From: Rivularia sp. T60_A2020_040
Lineage (GTDB): Bacteria > Cyanobacteriota > Cyanobacteriia > Cyanobacteriales > Nostocaceae
Reading direction: 5' to 3'
NCBI GenBank assembly: GCA_015272215.1
Contig: JACYMD010000064.1
Span: forward strand, 1 to 64,000
Length of the DNA stretch: 64,000 nucleotides
This document shows positions 55,193 to 62,786 of the stretch, piece by piece; within the stretch, counting starts at the first letter, position 1, and every line of letters begins with the position of its first letter. The notes under the pieces were generated by a model. The model was not told the DNA's origin. It saw nothing but the letters and a program-made list of their open reading frames with translations, and did not search any database. A program made the translations under genes and the position numbers.

Positions 55193-57028
55193 ATGGGTAA
55201 AAATTCGGCGATCGCGATCGGCATAAATTACTATTACAATTTGCAACCGCTCAAGTATGCTCAGCGGGATGCTAAAGCTATGGAAAATTGGTTTAAGCAG
55301 GAAGCTAGGTTTGACCAGGTATTTCTTTTTACTGAAGATTCACAACCAATTCCGGCTTCTCCTCAACCAATACCAACTCAACCAAGCTTCGCTAATTTTT
55401 ACGGATTTTTAGAAAAACAGTTTGAAAAATCTTTGCTGAAACCAGAAGACAATCTCTGGTTTTTTTTCGCTGGTCATGGTAGGCGTTATAGAGACCAGGA
55501 TTATTTGATGTTTTTGGATAGCTCTCCCGCAGCAGTTGATAGAACGGCTATTTCTGTTGATTATGTAACCCAGCGATTGCGTCGCAGCGGTGCCGATAAC
55601 GTAGTGTTATTTATCGATGCTTGTCGTGATGAAGGGGACAGAGGAGGATTGGGAATAGGTGAGGAAGAACATCAAGGGGTAATTACTTTCTATTCCTGTA
55701 ATGCTTATCAAAAATCTTGGGAAATTGATGCATTGAAACACGGAGCATTTACCTATGCTTTATTGGAAGGATTAAACTTACGGGGGGAAGGTAATTGTGC
55801 TACGGTTGAGCGTCTGGCAAGACATTTGTATCACAGAGTTCCACAATTAAATACTAATCACCAACAGCAATTACAAAATCCATACTTCAAGGCAGATCCA
55901 CCTTATAAAATGTACTTTATTTTATTAAAACAGTCTGCCACTTTCCAAGATGCACAACCTTTAATTGATCAAGCACAGGAAGCAGAATTGGATGGAGATT
56001 TATTATTAGCAGAAACTTTGTGGCAAAGACTTTGGGGAATACCAGGTGTTGATAGACGGGCATTTGCTGCGATTAAAAGGATTGCAGTTAAAAAGACAAC
56101 ACAAAACCAAATTCCAACTCAAAAACCCATTATTCCAACTCCTGAAACCGCTACTTCATCAAGAGGAGTTACACCTACTGAAACTCCATCCACTCAAGAA
56201 ACTAAATTAAAGGTTTTTCCCTTTGAGGTGGTTACAGTAAATTCCAGTGGTCAAGAAGTAAAGCGAGAGCAAGGTGAAGCTGAATATTTTACCGAAGACT
56301 TGGGTAATGGTGTAATTCTAGAAATGGTATCGATTCCTGGTGGTTCATTTAAAATGGGTTCGCCACCAGAGGAAAAGAATCGAAGTGACACTGAAAGTCC
56401 ACAGCATGATGTAACAGTCCCCGCTTTTTTCATGGGTAAGTTTGAAGTCACCCAGGAACAATATCAACAAGTGATGGCTAAAAATCCATCTAATTTCAAG
56501 GGAGATAAGCGTCCTGTGAAAACAGTTAGCTGGAATGATGCAGTGGAATTTTGCAAAAAGTTGAGTCAAAAGACAGGACGTACTTATCGTTTACCCAGCG
56601 AAGCTGAGTGGGAATATGCCTGTCGTGCTGGTACAACTACACCATTTTACTTTGGTGAAACGATTACTAGTGAATTAGCTAATTATCGCGCCAGCAACAC
56701 CTATGCTTTGGAAGCAAAAGGAGTATTTAGGGGAGAAACTACTCCAGTAGGAAAATTTCCACCCAACGGTTTTGGGCTATACGATATGCACGGAAATGTA
56801 TGGGAGTGGTGTCAAGATACTTGGCATGATAATTACAATGACGCACCTACAGATGGGAGTGCATGGATTAATAATGATAATCCTTATCGTGTGCTGCGCG
56901 GTGGTTCTTGGTTTAATAATCCATATTACTGCCGTTCCGCGTCTCTCTTCAACAGCAATGAGCGTGACAAAGATGTTCTCAACGTTTTTGGTTTTCGTGT
57001 GGTGTACGTTGTCGAGAGGACTTCTTAG
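55193..57028 (+). CDS. Orthocaspase (C14) fused to FGE-sulfatase/C-type-lectin domain, 611 aa
   Basis: Residues 1-240 are a caspase-fold peptidase. His95 (FFAGHGRR) and Cys144 (FIDACRDEG) form the catalytic dyad, with acidic residues around it as in bacterial metacaspases that cut after Arg or Lys. A proline/threonine-rich linker (~300-345) precedes a formylglycine-generating-enzyme/C-type-lectin-like domain (~363-611) with GGSFKMGSP, RLPSEAEWEYACRAGT, NGFGLYDMHGNVWEWCQD and VLRGGSW. The last ~32 residues look like a DGR variable region, so this domain probably displays a variable ligand-binding face that controls the protease. It is the second gene of a two-gene operon with the Pepco-like protein. 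Confidence 0.88.
   Translation: MGKNSAIAIGINYYYNLQPLKYAQRDAKAMENWFKQEARFDQVFLFTEDSQPIPASPQPIPTQPSFANFYGFLEKQFEKSLLKPEDNLWFFFAGHGRRYRDQDYLMFLDSSPAAVDRTAISVDYVTQRLRRSGADNVVLFIDACRDEGDRGGLGIGEEEHQGVITFYSCNAYQKSWEIDALKHGAFTYALLEGLNLRGEGNCATVERLARHLYHRVPQLNTNHQQQLQNPYFKADPPYKMYFILLKQSATFQDAQPLIDQAQEAELDGDLLLAETLWQRLWGIPGVDRRAFAAIKRIAVKKTTQNQIPTQKPIIPTPETATSSRGVTPTETPSTQETKLKVFPFEVVTVNSSGQEVKREQGEAEYFTEDLGNGVILEMVSIPGGSFKMGSPPEEKNRSDTESPQHDVTVPAFFMGKFEVTQEQYQQVMAKNPSNFKGDKRPVKTVSWNDAVEFCKKLSQKTGRTYRLPSEAEWEYACRAGTTTPFYFGETITSELANYRASNTYALEAKGVFRGETTPVGKFPPNGFGLYDMHGNVWEWCQDTWHDNYNDAPTDGSAWINNDNPYRVLRGGSWFNNPYYCRSASLFNSNERDKDVLNVFGFRVVYVVERTS
56909..57004 (+). other. Candidate DGR variable region (VR) in the orthocaspase gene
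   Basis: Codons 573-604 span W573...GFRVV. The scaffold (GGSW, CRSA, ER, GFRVV) is fixed, while intervening codons read F-N-N, Y-Y, S-L-F-N-S-N and K-D-V-L-N-V-F. This matches the usual DGR lectin-fold VR, where AAC/AAT codons of a template are replaced by mixed residues. The template and reverse transcriptase are not in this window. Confidence 0.75.
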
Positions 57029-57412
57029 TAGTTCTTCATACTCTAGCCCTTTTGCTCTTTGTTCTTTTATTTTGTACCCTTTGTAAGCGTAGCGTTAAAA
57101 TTTTTTTCAGAAATTGAGGTTATGTAGGACTTATATTTTTTCCGCTTATATCGGAATGATAAAAAATATGATCGAAAAAAACTCTGCGCTCCTTTGCGTT
57201 TCCCTCTGCGCTCCTCTGCGTTAAAAAAAATATAATTCCGATGCCAACGGATTTGATATTACGCTACAAGTATTGTAACCACATACAAAATTTATTAAAG
57301 CGTCACAGCACCCTACGAGTAAAATATGCCAGTATCGCATTAACTGGGATTGCCACGTTACGCTACGCTCCACTCGCAATGACATCTTACATTTTATTGC
57401 TTCAACCTTCCC
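57029..57412. other. Intergenic region downstream of the variable region
   Basis: A pyrimidine-rich stretch (CCCTTTTGCTCTTTGTTC, near 57048) and GTAAGCGTAGCG directly follow the VR, in the place where cis-acting elements for mutagenic retrohoming lie in DGRs. A CTCTGCGCTCC-type repeat occupies 57180-57225. I see no gene in the rest. Confidence 0.5.
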
Positions 57413-58060
57413 ATGACACAGACAAAAGCCATCACGGATGCAATTACAACTTTGACGGATGTAGAAAACCGCTTTGGGTTTATCCGCATTGAAGACGAGG
57501 AGTTTTTCCCGGAGTGGTGCGAGGAATTACCAACCATTACCGAAACGGAAAAAGAGAACCTTGACGTGCTGCGACGTAGATATATTTACCATCGCGCTGA
57601 CGGGAATTTGCTAGAGGGAACGGTTATGCTGTTGCTGGTTTCTCCGTTACTTGCACTAGCTGGATTTTACGATTCTCCCTTCCGTATCAAAGCAGAAGAA
57701 TCAGTTAATTTGCTGGTGGATGACGGTGAAGAAGTTCTGCGGGGAAGGATTGATGTGCTGGTATTACAAAATAAGTTGTGGGTAATGGTGTTGGAATCGA
57801 AAAAAACCACTTTGTCAGTTTTCACTGCTTTACCGCAAGCTTTGGCTTATTTGATGGCAAATCCTAATCCTAATTTACCTGTATTTGGCATGGTGACAAA
57901 TGGAGACGATATTTTGTTTATCAAGGTTGTACAAGGAGATAAGCCACAGTATGATTTGTCACGGGTGTTTGCTCCGTTTACTTCAGCCAAAGAGCTTTAT
58001 ATTGTCTTACAAATTCTTAAAAAATTCGGTCAGTTAGTTACTTCGACAAACCTTTGTTAA
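57413..58060 (+). CDS. PD-(D/E)XK nuclease-like protein (type I restriction HsdR-N-like), 215 aa
   Basis: A compact soluble protein with GRIDVLVLQNKLWVMVLESKK, which places an Asp and an ExK pair at the spacing of PD-(D/E)XK nuclease cores, in the style of HsdR N-terminal domains. FGMVTNGDDILFIKV follows, typical of that group. There is no helicase domain, so it is not a restriction subunit by itself. Cyanobacterial genomes carry many small proteins of this kind with unknown role. It converges with the next gene, overlapping by 4 bp. Confidence 0.65.
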   Translation: MTQTKAITDAITTLTDVENRFGFIRIEDEEFFPEWCEELPTITETEKENLDVLRRRYIYHRADGNLLEGTVMLLLVSPLLALAGFYDSPFRIKAEESVNLLVDDGEEVLRGRIDVLVLQNKLWVMVLESKKTTLSVFTALPQALAYLMANPNPNLPVFGMVTNGDDILFIKVVQGDKPQYDLSRVFAPFTSAKELYIVLQILKKFGQLVTSTNLC

Positions 58061-58674
58061 ACCAAATTATTTTCAACCTTTAATTCACACTGTTGAAAAA
58101 TATAATTAACTGCTGCAAATAATTTATCTAAATCTTGAATTACATACACATTTTTATTTCTCGTAAACACTTGTGAATTCAATTTACCAAATTGCCATAT
58201 TTTCCCATTAGATACAATGCCAAATATATCGTTATTTAAGTTATCATTTATAAGTTGTACTGCGATCATTTCGGCTAAACACTGACTCCAACCTTCTTCA
58301 AATTTGTCTTGTTTAGCTTCAACTGTTAAAAAATAAGGTTTATCAAAAATAATTGTAGACAGAGGATTTCTTTGCGCTACTGTATAGTCAGGCACGCCAG
58401 ATAAGTCTTCATCATAAGTTAATGATTGATGACTCCAAAGTGTTAGTTTATCTCGATAAGCTTTCCAAACTTCTTTTAAAATTGGATAAATAAGGTTTTC
58501 ACAAATAGCATCTTCTGAATTATCAACTACTCCATCTGTAAATAATAAATCTAATTCTTCTCTAAATGAGTCTTTAACTGGAAAGTCAACTTCCAGCATA
58601 AAGTTAGTTTGCACGTATTTTATTTGAAATTTTTTAAGTACCGCAGCGATACTTTTATAATTGCTAAATGCCAT
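58057..58674 (-). CDS. PD-(D/E)XK nuclease-like protein, 205 aa
   Basis: GVPDYTVAQRN...PYFLTVEAKQDKFEEGWSQCLAEM gives Asp and ExK at nuclease-core spacing, followed by a glutamine-rich helix and FGIVSNGKIWQFGKL, comparable to its neighbour. It is a similar fold but not a close sequence copy. It is transcribed toward the other nuclease-like gene and overlaps its last 4 bp. The function is unknown; it might be a remnant of, or accessory to, a restriction-like system. Confidence 0.65.
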   Translation of the reverse strand: MAFSNYKSIAAVLKKFQIKYVQTNFMLEVDFPVKDSFREELDLLFTDGVVDNSEDAICENLIYPILKEVWKAYRDKLTLWSHQSLTYDEDLSGVPDYTVAQRNPLSTIIFDKPYFLTVEAKQDKFEEGWSQCLAEMIAVQLINDNLNNDIFGIVSNGKIWQFGKLNSQVFTRNKNVYVIQDLDKLFAAVNYIFQQCELKVENNLV

Positions 58675-58818
58675 TACAATTCACTTTGTGGTAAGAACGA
58701 TAGATGAATAAATAATTGTTGAAAATAGTGCAAGATGTTCAATTAATGGTGCGTTACGCTGCGCGATAACACACCCTACGAAATCTTAAATACTTCGAGG
58801 GAGAGCGCTGAAGCGCAA

Positions 58819-59640
58819 CTACGAACCCTTCCTTTCAACTTTCCAAATATCAGAAGCTCTACCTAATTCCTCACTCAAACTTTGATGAATATGACCATTA
58901 GTAGCAAGAATTCGTCCCGATTCCATCTGGAAATCGCTACCATCATATGCAGTAACCTTACCCCCAGCTTCCCGTAAGATAACTATTCCCGCAGTAATAT
59001 CCCACGGTGACAAACCCCTTTCCCAATATCCATCCAAACGTCCGCAAGCAACATGAGCTAAATCCAGTGCAGCCGAACCGCTGCGTCTGACTCCTTGAGT
59101 TAAATCAGTTAAATGACAAAATTCTGCATAGTTATTATCACTAGTTTCCCGACGGTCATAAGCAAAACCTGTTACTAATAAACTTTTACTCAATTCAGAA
59201 GTCTGAGAAACACTTATCGGAACGCGGTTACAGCTTGCTCCCAATCCTTGAGCGGCTCGGTATAATTCCGAGTGGAAAGGGTCGTAAATTGCACCAACTT
59301 GTGGAACACCGTTAATTAATAGCCCAATCGAAACAGCAAAAAACGGATATTGGTGAGCAAAATTAGTCGTACCATCCAAAGGGTCAATTGTCCAAAGATA
59401 TTCTTGATTTTGATTACCTAACTTCCCAGATTCTTCAGCAAGGATAGCGTGTTCGGGAAAATGACGACGTAAAGTTTCTAAAACCACAGCTTCCGCAGCT
59501 TTATCAGCAATAGTTACCAAATCACCAGGACGTTTTTCGATAGTTTCTGACTCCACTTTACCCAAATAACCTTTTAAAACCGCACCAGCAGCCAGCGCCG
59601 CCTCTGTCGCAATATCTAGAAAAATTTGTAAATCAATCAT
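58819..59640 (-). CDS. Inositol-monophosphatase-family phosphatase, 273 aa
   Basis: The Mg2+-dependent phosphatase motifs are LAEESG (Glu69/70), TIDPLDGTTNFAH (Asp86, Asp89) and WDITAGIVILREAGG near 210. The length is normal. Family members act on inositol phosphate, histidinol phosphate, fructose bisphosphate or PAP; the layout here is IMPase/SuhB-like. Downstream (58750-58818) is a GC-rich repeat. It is 46 bp from the SNase-like gene on the same strand, probably the second gene of that unit. Confidence 0.9.
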   Translation of the reverse strand: MIDLQIFLDIATEAALAAGAVLKGYLGKVESETIEKRPGDLVTIADKAAEAVVLETLRRHFPEHAILAEESGKLGNQNQEYLWTIDPLDGTTNFAHQYPFFAVSIGLLINGVPQVGAIYDPFHSELYRAAQGLGASCNRVPISVSQTSELSKSLLVTGFAYDRRETSDNNYAEFCHLTDLTQGVRRSGSAALDLAHVACGRLDGYWERGLSPWDITAGIVILREAGGKVTAYDGSDFQMESGRILATNGHIHQSLSEELGRASDIWKVERKGS

Positions 59641-59686
59641 AAGTTAGGTCAAAGGTCTACTGTCCACTGTCAACTGTCAACTAAAA

Positions 59687-60214
59687 TTATCGATAAACAC
59701 GACTAAACTCCGCAGGAGAAAGACGCATTGGGTCTTTGGGATTCCAAATTCCTTCCCCCATTAGTCTAGACCAATGTTGGGCGCGTTCCAAACGTGAATC
59801 GTATTTGTGATTTGGCGATCGCGATTCAAATAATGCGTGACCTTCTTTTACAAGTAGTTCGTTTATTAAGGTTTTATCTTTCCATACATAAGCTAAAGTT
59901 CTCCCGAATTTATCTTTCACTTCCACGTCAAACTCTAGTCTCACGGGTGTGCTGTCAATCAACTCCATCAAACGCCCTCTTGAAGCTTCTCCCCAAGGAC
60001 GCTGACGTGTGGAAGGAGCGCTAATACCCGTCAAACGCACTTCAGAAATCAAAGAAGGTTGTTCCCGTAAACCCATCACCTGTAAAGTTTGTCCACTCAC
60101 CACTCGCACTACCTGAATCGGTACAGTAGCTTCTTGTAGTTGAGTTTTTTCCCCTTGACACCCCAGCAACAGCAACAAGCAACACAAGAAAATAATTGTT
60201 TTACCCATTAGCAA
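59687..60214 (-). CDS. SNase-fold lipoprotein lacking the usual acidic active-site residues, 175 aa
   Basis: A lipoprotein signal ends LLLLLGCQ (Cys19). The rest is a staphylococcal-nuclease (thermonuclease) fold: VVRVVSGQTLQV, VRLTGISAPSTRQRPWGEASR, VEVKDKFGRTLAYVW and ALFESRSPNHKYDSRLERAQ. The canonical DGDT and RLxGIDAPE motifs carry the Ca2+-binding Asps and an acidic residue; here they read SGQT and RLTGISAPS, while the DKFGR arginine remains. It is therefore probably not an active nuclease, and may bind nucleic acid or be a structural lipoprotein. The start could also be the Met at 60208. Confidence 0.8.
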   Translation of the reverse strand: MLMGKTIIFLCCLLLLLGCQGEKTQLQEATVPIQVVRVVSGQTLQVMGLREQPSLISEVRLTGISAPSTRQRPWGEASRGRLMELIDSTPVRLEFDVEVKDKFGRTLAYVWKDKTLINELLVKEGHALFESRSPNHKYDSRLERAQHWSRLMGEGIWNPKDPMRLSPAEFSRVYR

Positions 60215-60260
60215 AATTTTAGATTTTAGATTTTAGATTAGCACCACCGGAGTTGTTGTA

Positions 60261-60284
60261 GAGACGTAGCAATACGCCCCGTCT
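60261..60284. repeat. GAGACGTAGCA-type palindrome, imperfect
   Basis: GAGACGTAGCAATACGCCCCGTCT is the fourth member of the dispersed palindrome family, lying between the ferredoxin and SNase-like genes. The STRR of CAACTGT units (60361-60395) is nearby. Confidence 0.55.
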
Positions 60285-60402
60285 GTTATTGAGTTAAGAC
60301 CACCGGAGTTAGTTGATGGTTATTGGTTGTTTTGAATTATTAAATTTCTCCCCCTCCCCTTGTCCACTGTCAACTGTCAACTGTCAACTGTCCCCCATCC
60401 CC

Positions 60403-60777
60403 TCAATCCTCCTCCAAAGGTAAACCAGCACGAACTCTACCTTTGGCAAAATAACGTCCGAATTGAAGCTCGTAAACTTCGTCTTCGTCTTGGGTTTCTA
60501 CCTCCAAGTCAGAACAAGCATAACTAACGCACAATAGCGCATAGCCTTTTCTTTGCAAATTAGGGGATAATCCTACGGCTTCCGGTTGAGAAATTTCTCC
60601 CTTGAGGATTCTCACAGCGCAAGTAGTACAAGCTCCATTACGACAAGAAAACGGTAATTCTACCCCCAGACGTTCAAAACTTTGCAGAATGTAACGGTTA
60701 TCAGGAACGGACAAAGTGTGGGTAATACCTTTAGCGCGATCGCGAACTGTAACTTTATATGTAGAAGACATTTTCAA
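60403..60777 (-). CDS. Plant-type [2Fe-2S] ferredoxin with C-terminal extension, 124 aa
   Basis: The cluster ligands are Cys45, Cys50 and Cys53 (CRNGACTTCA) and Cys83 (LLCVSYA), at plant-type spacing. About 20 extra residues follow the core (VYELQFGRYFAKGRVRAGLP), longer than photosynthetic PetF. It is therefore probably a specialised electron carrier; partner unknown. The start could be Met1 or Met3. It is the upstream neighbour of the SNase-like gene, beyond a repeat-filled gap. Confidence 0.9.
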   Translation of the reverse strand: MKMSSTYKVTVRDRAKGITHTLSVPDNRYILQSFERLGVELPFSCRNGACTTCAVRILKGEISQPEAVGLSPNLQRKGYALLCVSYACSDLEVETQDEDEVYELQFGRYFAKGRVRAGLPLEED

Positions 60778-60822
60778 GATTCAAGCTTTGGAATGACAAA
60801 TTATAGAATTATTCTCTCAATA

Positions 60823-60852
60823 TTTGCAGTTTATTTGATTTCAATGTAGAAT
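60823..60852 (+). promoter_or_regulatory. Candidate promoter for tRNA-Ser
   Basis: TTTGCA (60823-60828) and TAGAAT (60847-60852) are 18 bp apart, ending 17 bp before the tRNA. Confidence 0.45.
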
Positions 60853-60869
60853 GTTTTCTTGTGGCATCT

Positions 60870-60956
60870 GGAGAGGTGGCCGAGTGGTTGAAGGCGCAGC
60901 ACTGGAAATGCTGTTTACCCGAAAGGGTAACGAGGGTTCGAATCCCTCCCTCTCCG
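60870..60956 (+). tRNA. tRNA-Ser (anticodon GGA)
   Basis: GGAGAGG (60870-60876) pairs with CCTCTCC (60949-60955). The anticodon stem-loop CAGCACTGGAAATGCTG holds GGA. A long variable arm (ACCCGAAAGGGT) and the GGTTCGAATCC T arm confirm a class II serine tRNA. Confidence 0.95.
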
Positions 60957-61335
60957 TTTTATTTCTCATATCACAATTTGACGGCGTATCTTTATTAAAG
61001 ATATTCCATCCTCTAATACCCTCCCACGGTGGGTTTTTTGAGATTTCCTAGTTTTTTCATGAAGCCGCTTGCGCCTCTACAAAGTCTTGGCTCTATTCCC
61101 TATTCCCCATTCCCCATTCCCCATTCCCCATCCCCTATTCCCCATTCCCTAATTACATTTTTTCTTCGGAACAAAATTCCTGCCCCCAATGTCCTTTTCA
61201 TCAGTATTAGCAAGCAAAAAAAATATTTGTATTGCAATAGCTAATACAAGCTATACAAAGATTTAATGATTGTTTAAAGTACACTATTATAAGATTTTTA
61301 ATGGTGTGAGTAGAGTTTTGGAGTTAATTATTAGT
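60957..61335. other. Repeat-containing gap after tRNA-Ser
   Basis: A weak hairpin plus T-run (CCCACGGTGGGTTTTTT, 61023-61039) may end the tRNA transcript. An STRR of CCCCATT and CCCTATT heptamers spans about 61091-61150. I see no gene in the remainder. Confidence 0.5.
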
Positions 61336-61521
61336 ATGTCTGTATCTAGTATTTCAGAACGCAATTCCCAGGATTCCAAGTCAAATTCGGCTAATATTTG
61401 CTATCAGGTTGATCAGCAAGCCAAATTGATTAATTTACAAGCTGAAGTCGATTTATTGTTACTACAGGTGCAAAAATACAAGCAACAAAAGGAAAAGTCT
61501 ACTCACGAACAGTCTTGTTAA
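61336..61521 (+). CDS. Small coiled-coil protein, 61 aa
   Basis: The start MSVSSISERNSQ at 61336 is preferred; the frame is open upstream to 61270 but that part is atypical. The second half (LINLQAEVDLLLLQVQKYKQ) is an amphipathic heptad helix likely to dimerise. No known family is recognised and no neighbour suggests a role. Confidence 0.45.
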   Translation: MSVSSISERNSQDSKSNSANICYQVDQQAKLINLQAEVDLLLLQVQKYKQQKEKSTHEQSC

Positions 61522-61897
61522 ATTTGTTTAAAATGGCGCTTGTCGTTATTTTAGATTTAATTTAGATTTATTTTAGATTTAATTTAAATTAAATTTAAAT
61601 TTCATTCAACTTATGGCAAGTCCCACTATTGGAAATGCCGATTTTTTGAATTCGTGCGTTGACTATATTTGACTTATATATTTTTTGCTATTTTTTATTA
61701 GCGTCATTTTGGGCTTTCCGAATATTGCCATATTCAGGAATAAAATCCTGTAAAATCTAGTTCCCAAACTCACTTTGGGAACTAGAACATAACAATTTTT
61801 TTCACTACTCAAAAAGCACAAAATTTCAGAGAAAATAATACTTTATATATCAGTATATATTAATAAGTAATTGTTGACTTTTCATAGAAATAATGCT
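61522..61897. other. Upstream region of potC with a perfect 12-bp hairpin
   Basis: TTTAGATTTAATTTAGATT-type AT repeats (~61546-61600) are followed by a perfect 12-bp stem, CTAGTTCCCAAA (61757-61768) and TTTGGGAACTAG (61774-61785), then a T-run near 61796. This could be a terminator for the small gene or an attenuator-like structure before potC. Confidence 0.5.
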
Positions 61898-62746
61898 ATG
61901 AAAGTGCTGACAAACAAGCAATTAATCAAAACTGGCGTGAATATATCTCCACCGAAGAAAAAGCTGCATATAGGATGGCAGGGAGTTTTCTCACTGTTAA
62001 TGTATGTTCTCATGTATTTACCGATTGCAGTACTCGCCTTTTATAGTTTCAATCGCTCGCCATACAGTGGAGCTTGGGAAGGGTTTACTTGGGAATGGTA
62101 TGAAAAACTATTTAGTGATGAGCGTATTTTATCAGCTTTACAAAACAGTTTGATAGTTGCTTTTAGTGCTGTTGGGATTTCTGCGGTACTGGGAACCTTG
62201 ATGGCTGTGGGATTAGCGCGTTACCGTTTTCCGGGGAAAAGTTTATATCGAGGAATTTCCTATTTACCATTGATTATTCCCGATATTGCGATCGCAGTTG
62301 CGACTTTAGTTTTCCTCGCAGCATTTGCAATTCGCTTGAATATATGGACTATTGTTGCAGCTCATGTGGTATTTTGTCTAGCATATATTGGTCTTGTTGT
62401 TTCCTCTCGATTAACTAATTTAAATCCTTATTTAGAAGAAGCTGCATTAGATTTAGGCGCGACACCTGTACAAGCTTTTATTCAAGTATTATTACCTCAA
62501 TTAATGCCAGGAATTATTGCTGGTTGTTTATTAGCGTTTGTTTTGAGTTTAGATGATTTTTTAATTGCTAGCTTCACTGCTGGTAGTGGTTCTAATACTT
62601 TACCGATGGAAATTTTTAGTCGTATTAGAACGGGTGTAAAACCAGATATTAATGCTTTGAGTGTAATTTTAATAGTTGTATCAGCAATTGTGGCTTTTAT
62701 TGCCGAATCAATTCGAGCTTCAGCAAATTCTCAGAATCAACATTAA
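61898..62746 (+). CDS. potC: Spermidine/putrescine ABC transporter permease, 282 aa
   Basis: This is an inner-membrane permease of the PotC type with six hydrophobic segments. YSFNRSPYSGAWEGFTWEWYEKLF is the typical first periplasmic part; the EAA loop EEAALDLGATPVQAFIQVLLPQLMPGI contacts the ATPase. Transporters with this pattern carry polyamines. ATG 61898 is preferred to the TTG-led frame from 61871. No potA, potB or potD is within the window, so it is orphaned here or its partners lie to the right or elsewhere. Confidence 0.85.
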   Translation: MKVLTNKQLIKTGVNISPPKKKLHIGWQGVFSLLMYVLMYLPIAVLAFYSFNRSPYSGAWEGFTWEWYEKLFSDERILSALQNSLIVAFSAVGISAVLGTLMAVGLARYRFPGKSLYRGISYLPLIIPDIAIAVATLVFLAAFAIRLNIWTIVAAHVVFCLAYIGLVVSSRLTNLNPYLEEAALDLGATPVQAFIQVLLPQLMPGIIAGCLLAFVLSLDDFLIASFTAGSGSNTLPMEIFSRIRTGVKPDINALSVILIVVSAIVAFIAESIRASANSQNQH

Positions 62747-62786
62747 ACAATTCCCAATTACCAATTACCCATTCCCAATTACCAAT

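Noticed and set aside
57241-57492. 83-codon frame before the first nuclease-like gene
   Set aside because: Overlaps the nuclease-like gene out of phase and lies largely in repeat-like intergenic DNA; no ribosome-binding site or domain.
56893-58700. DGR template repeat or reverse transcriptase next to the variable region
   Set aside because: Neither of the following proteins has reverse-transcriptase motifs, and I see no second copy of the CCGTTCCGCG-centred sequence within the window.
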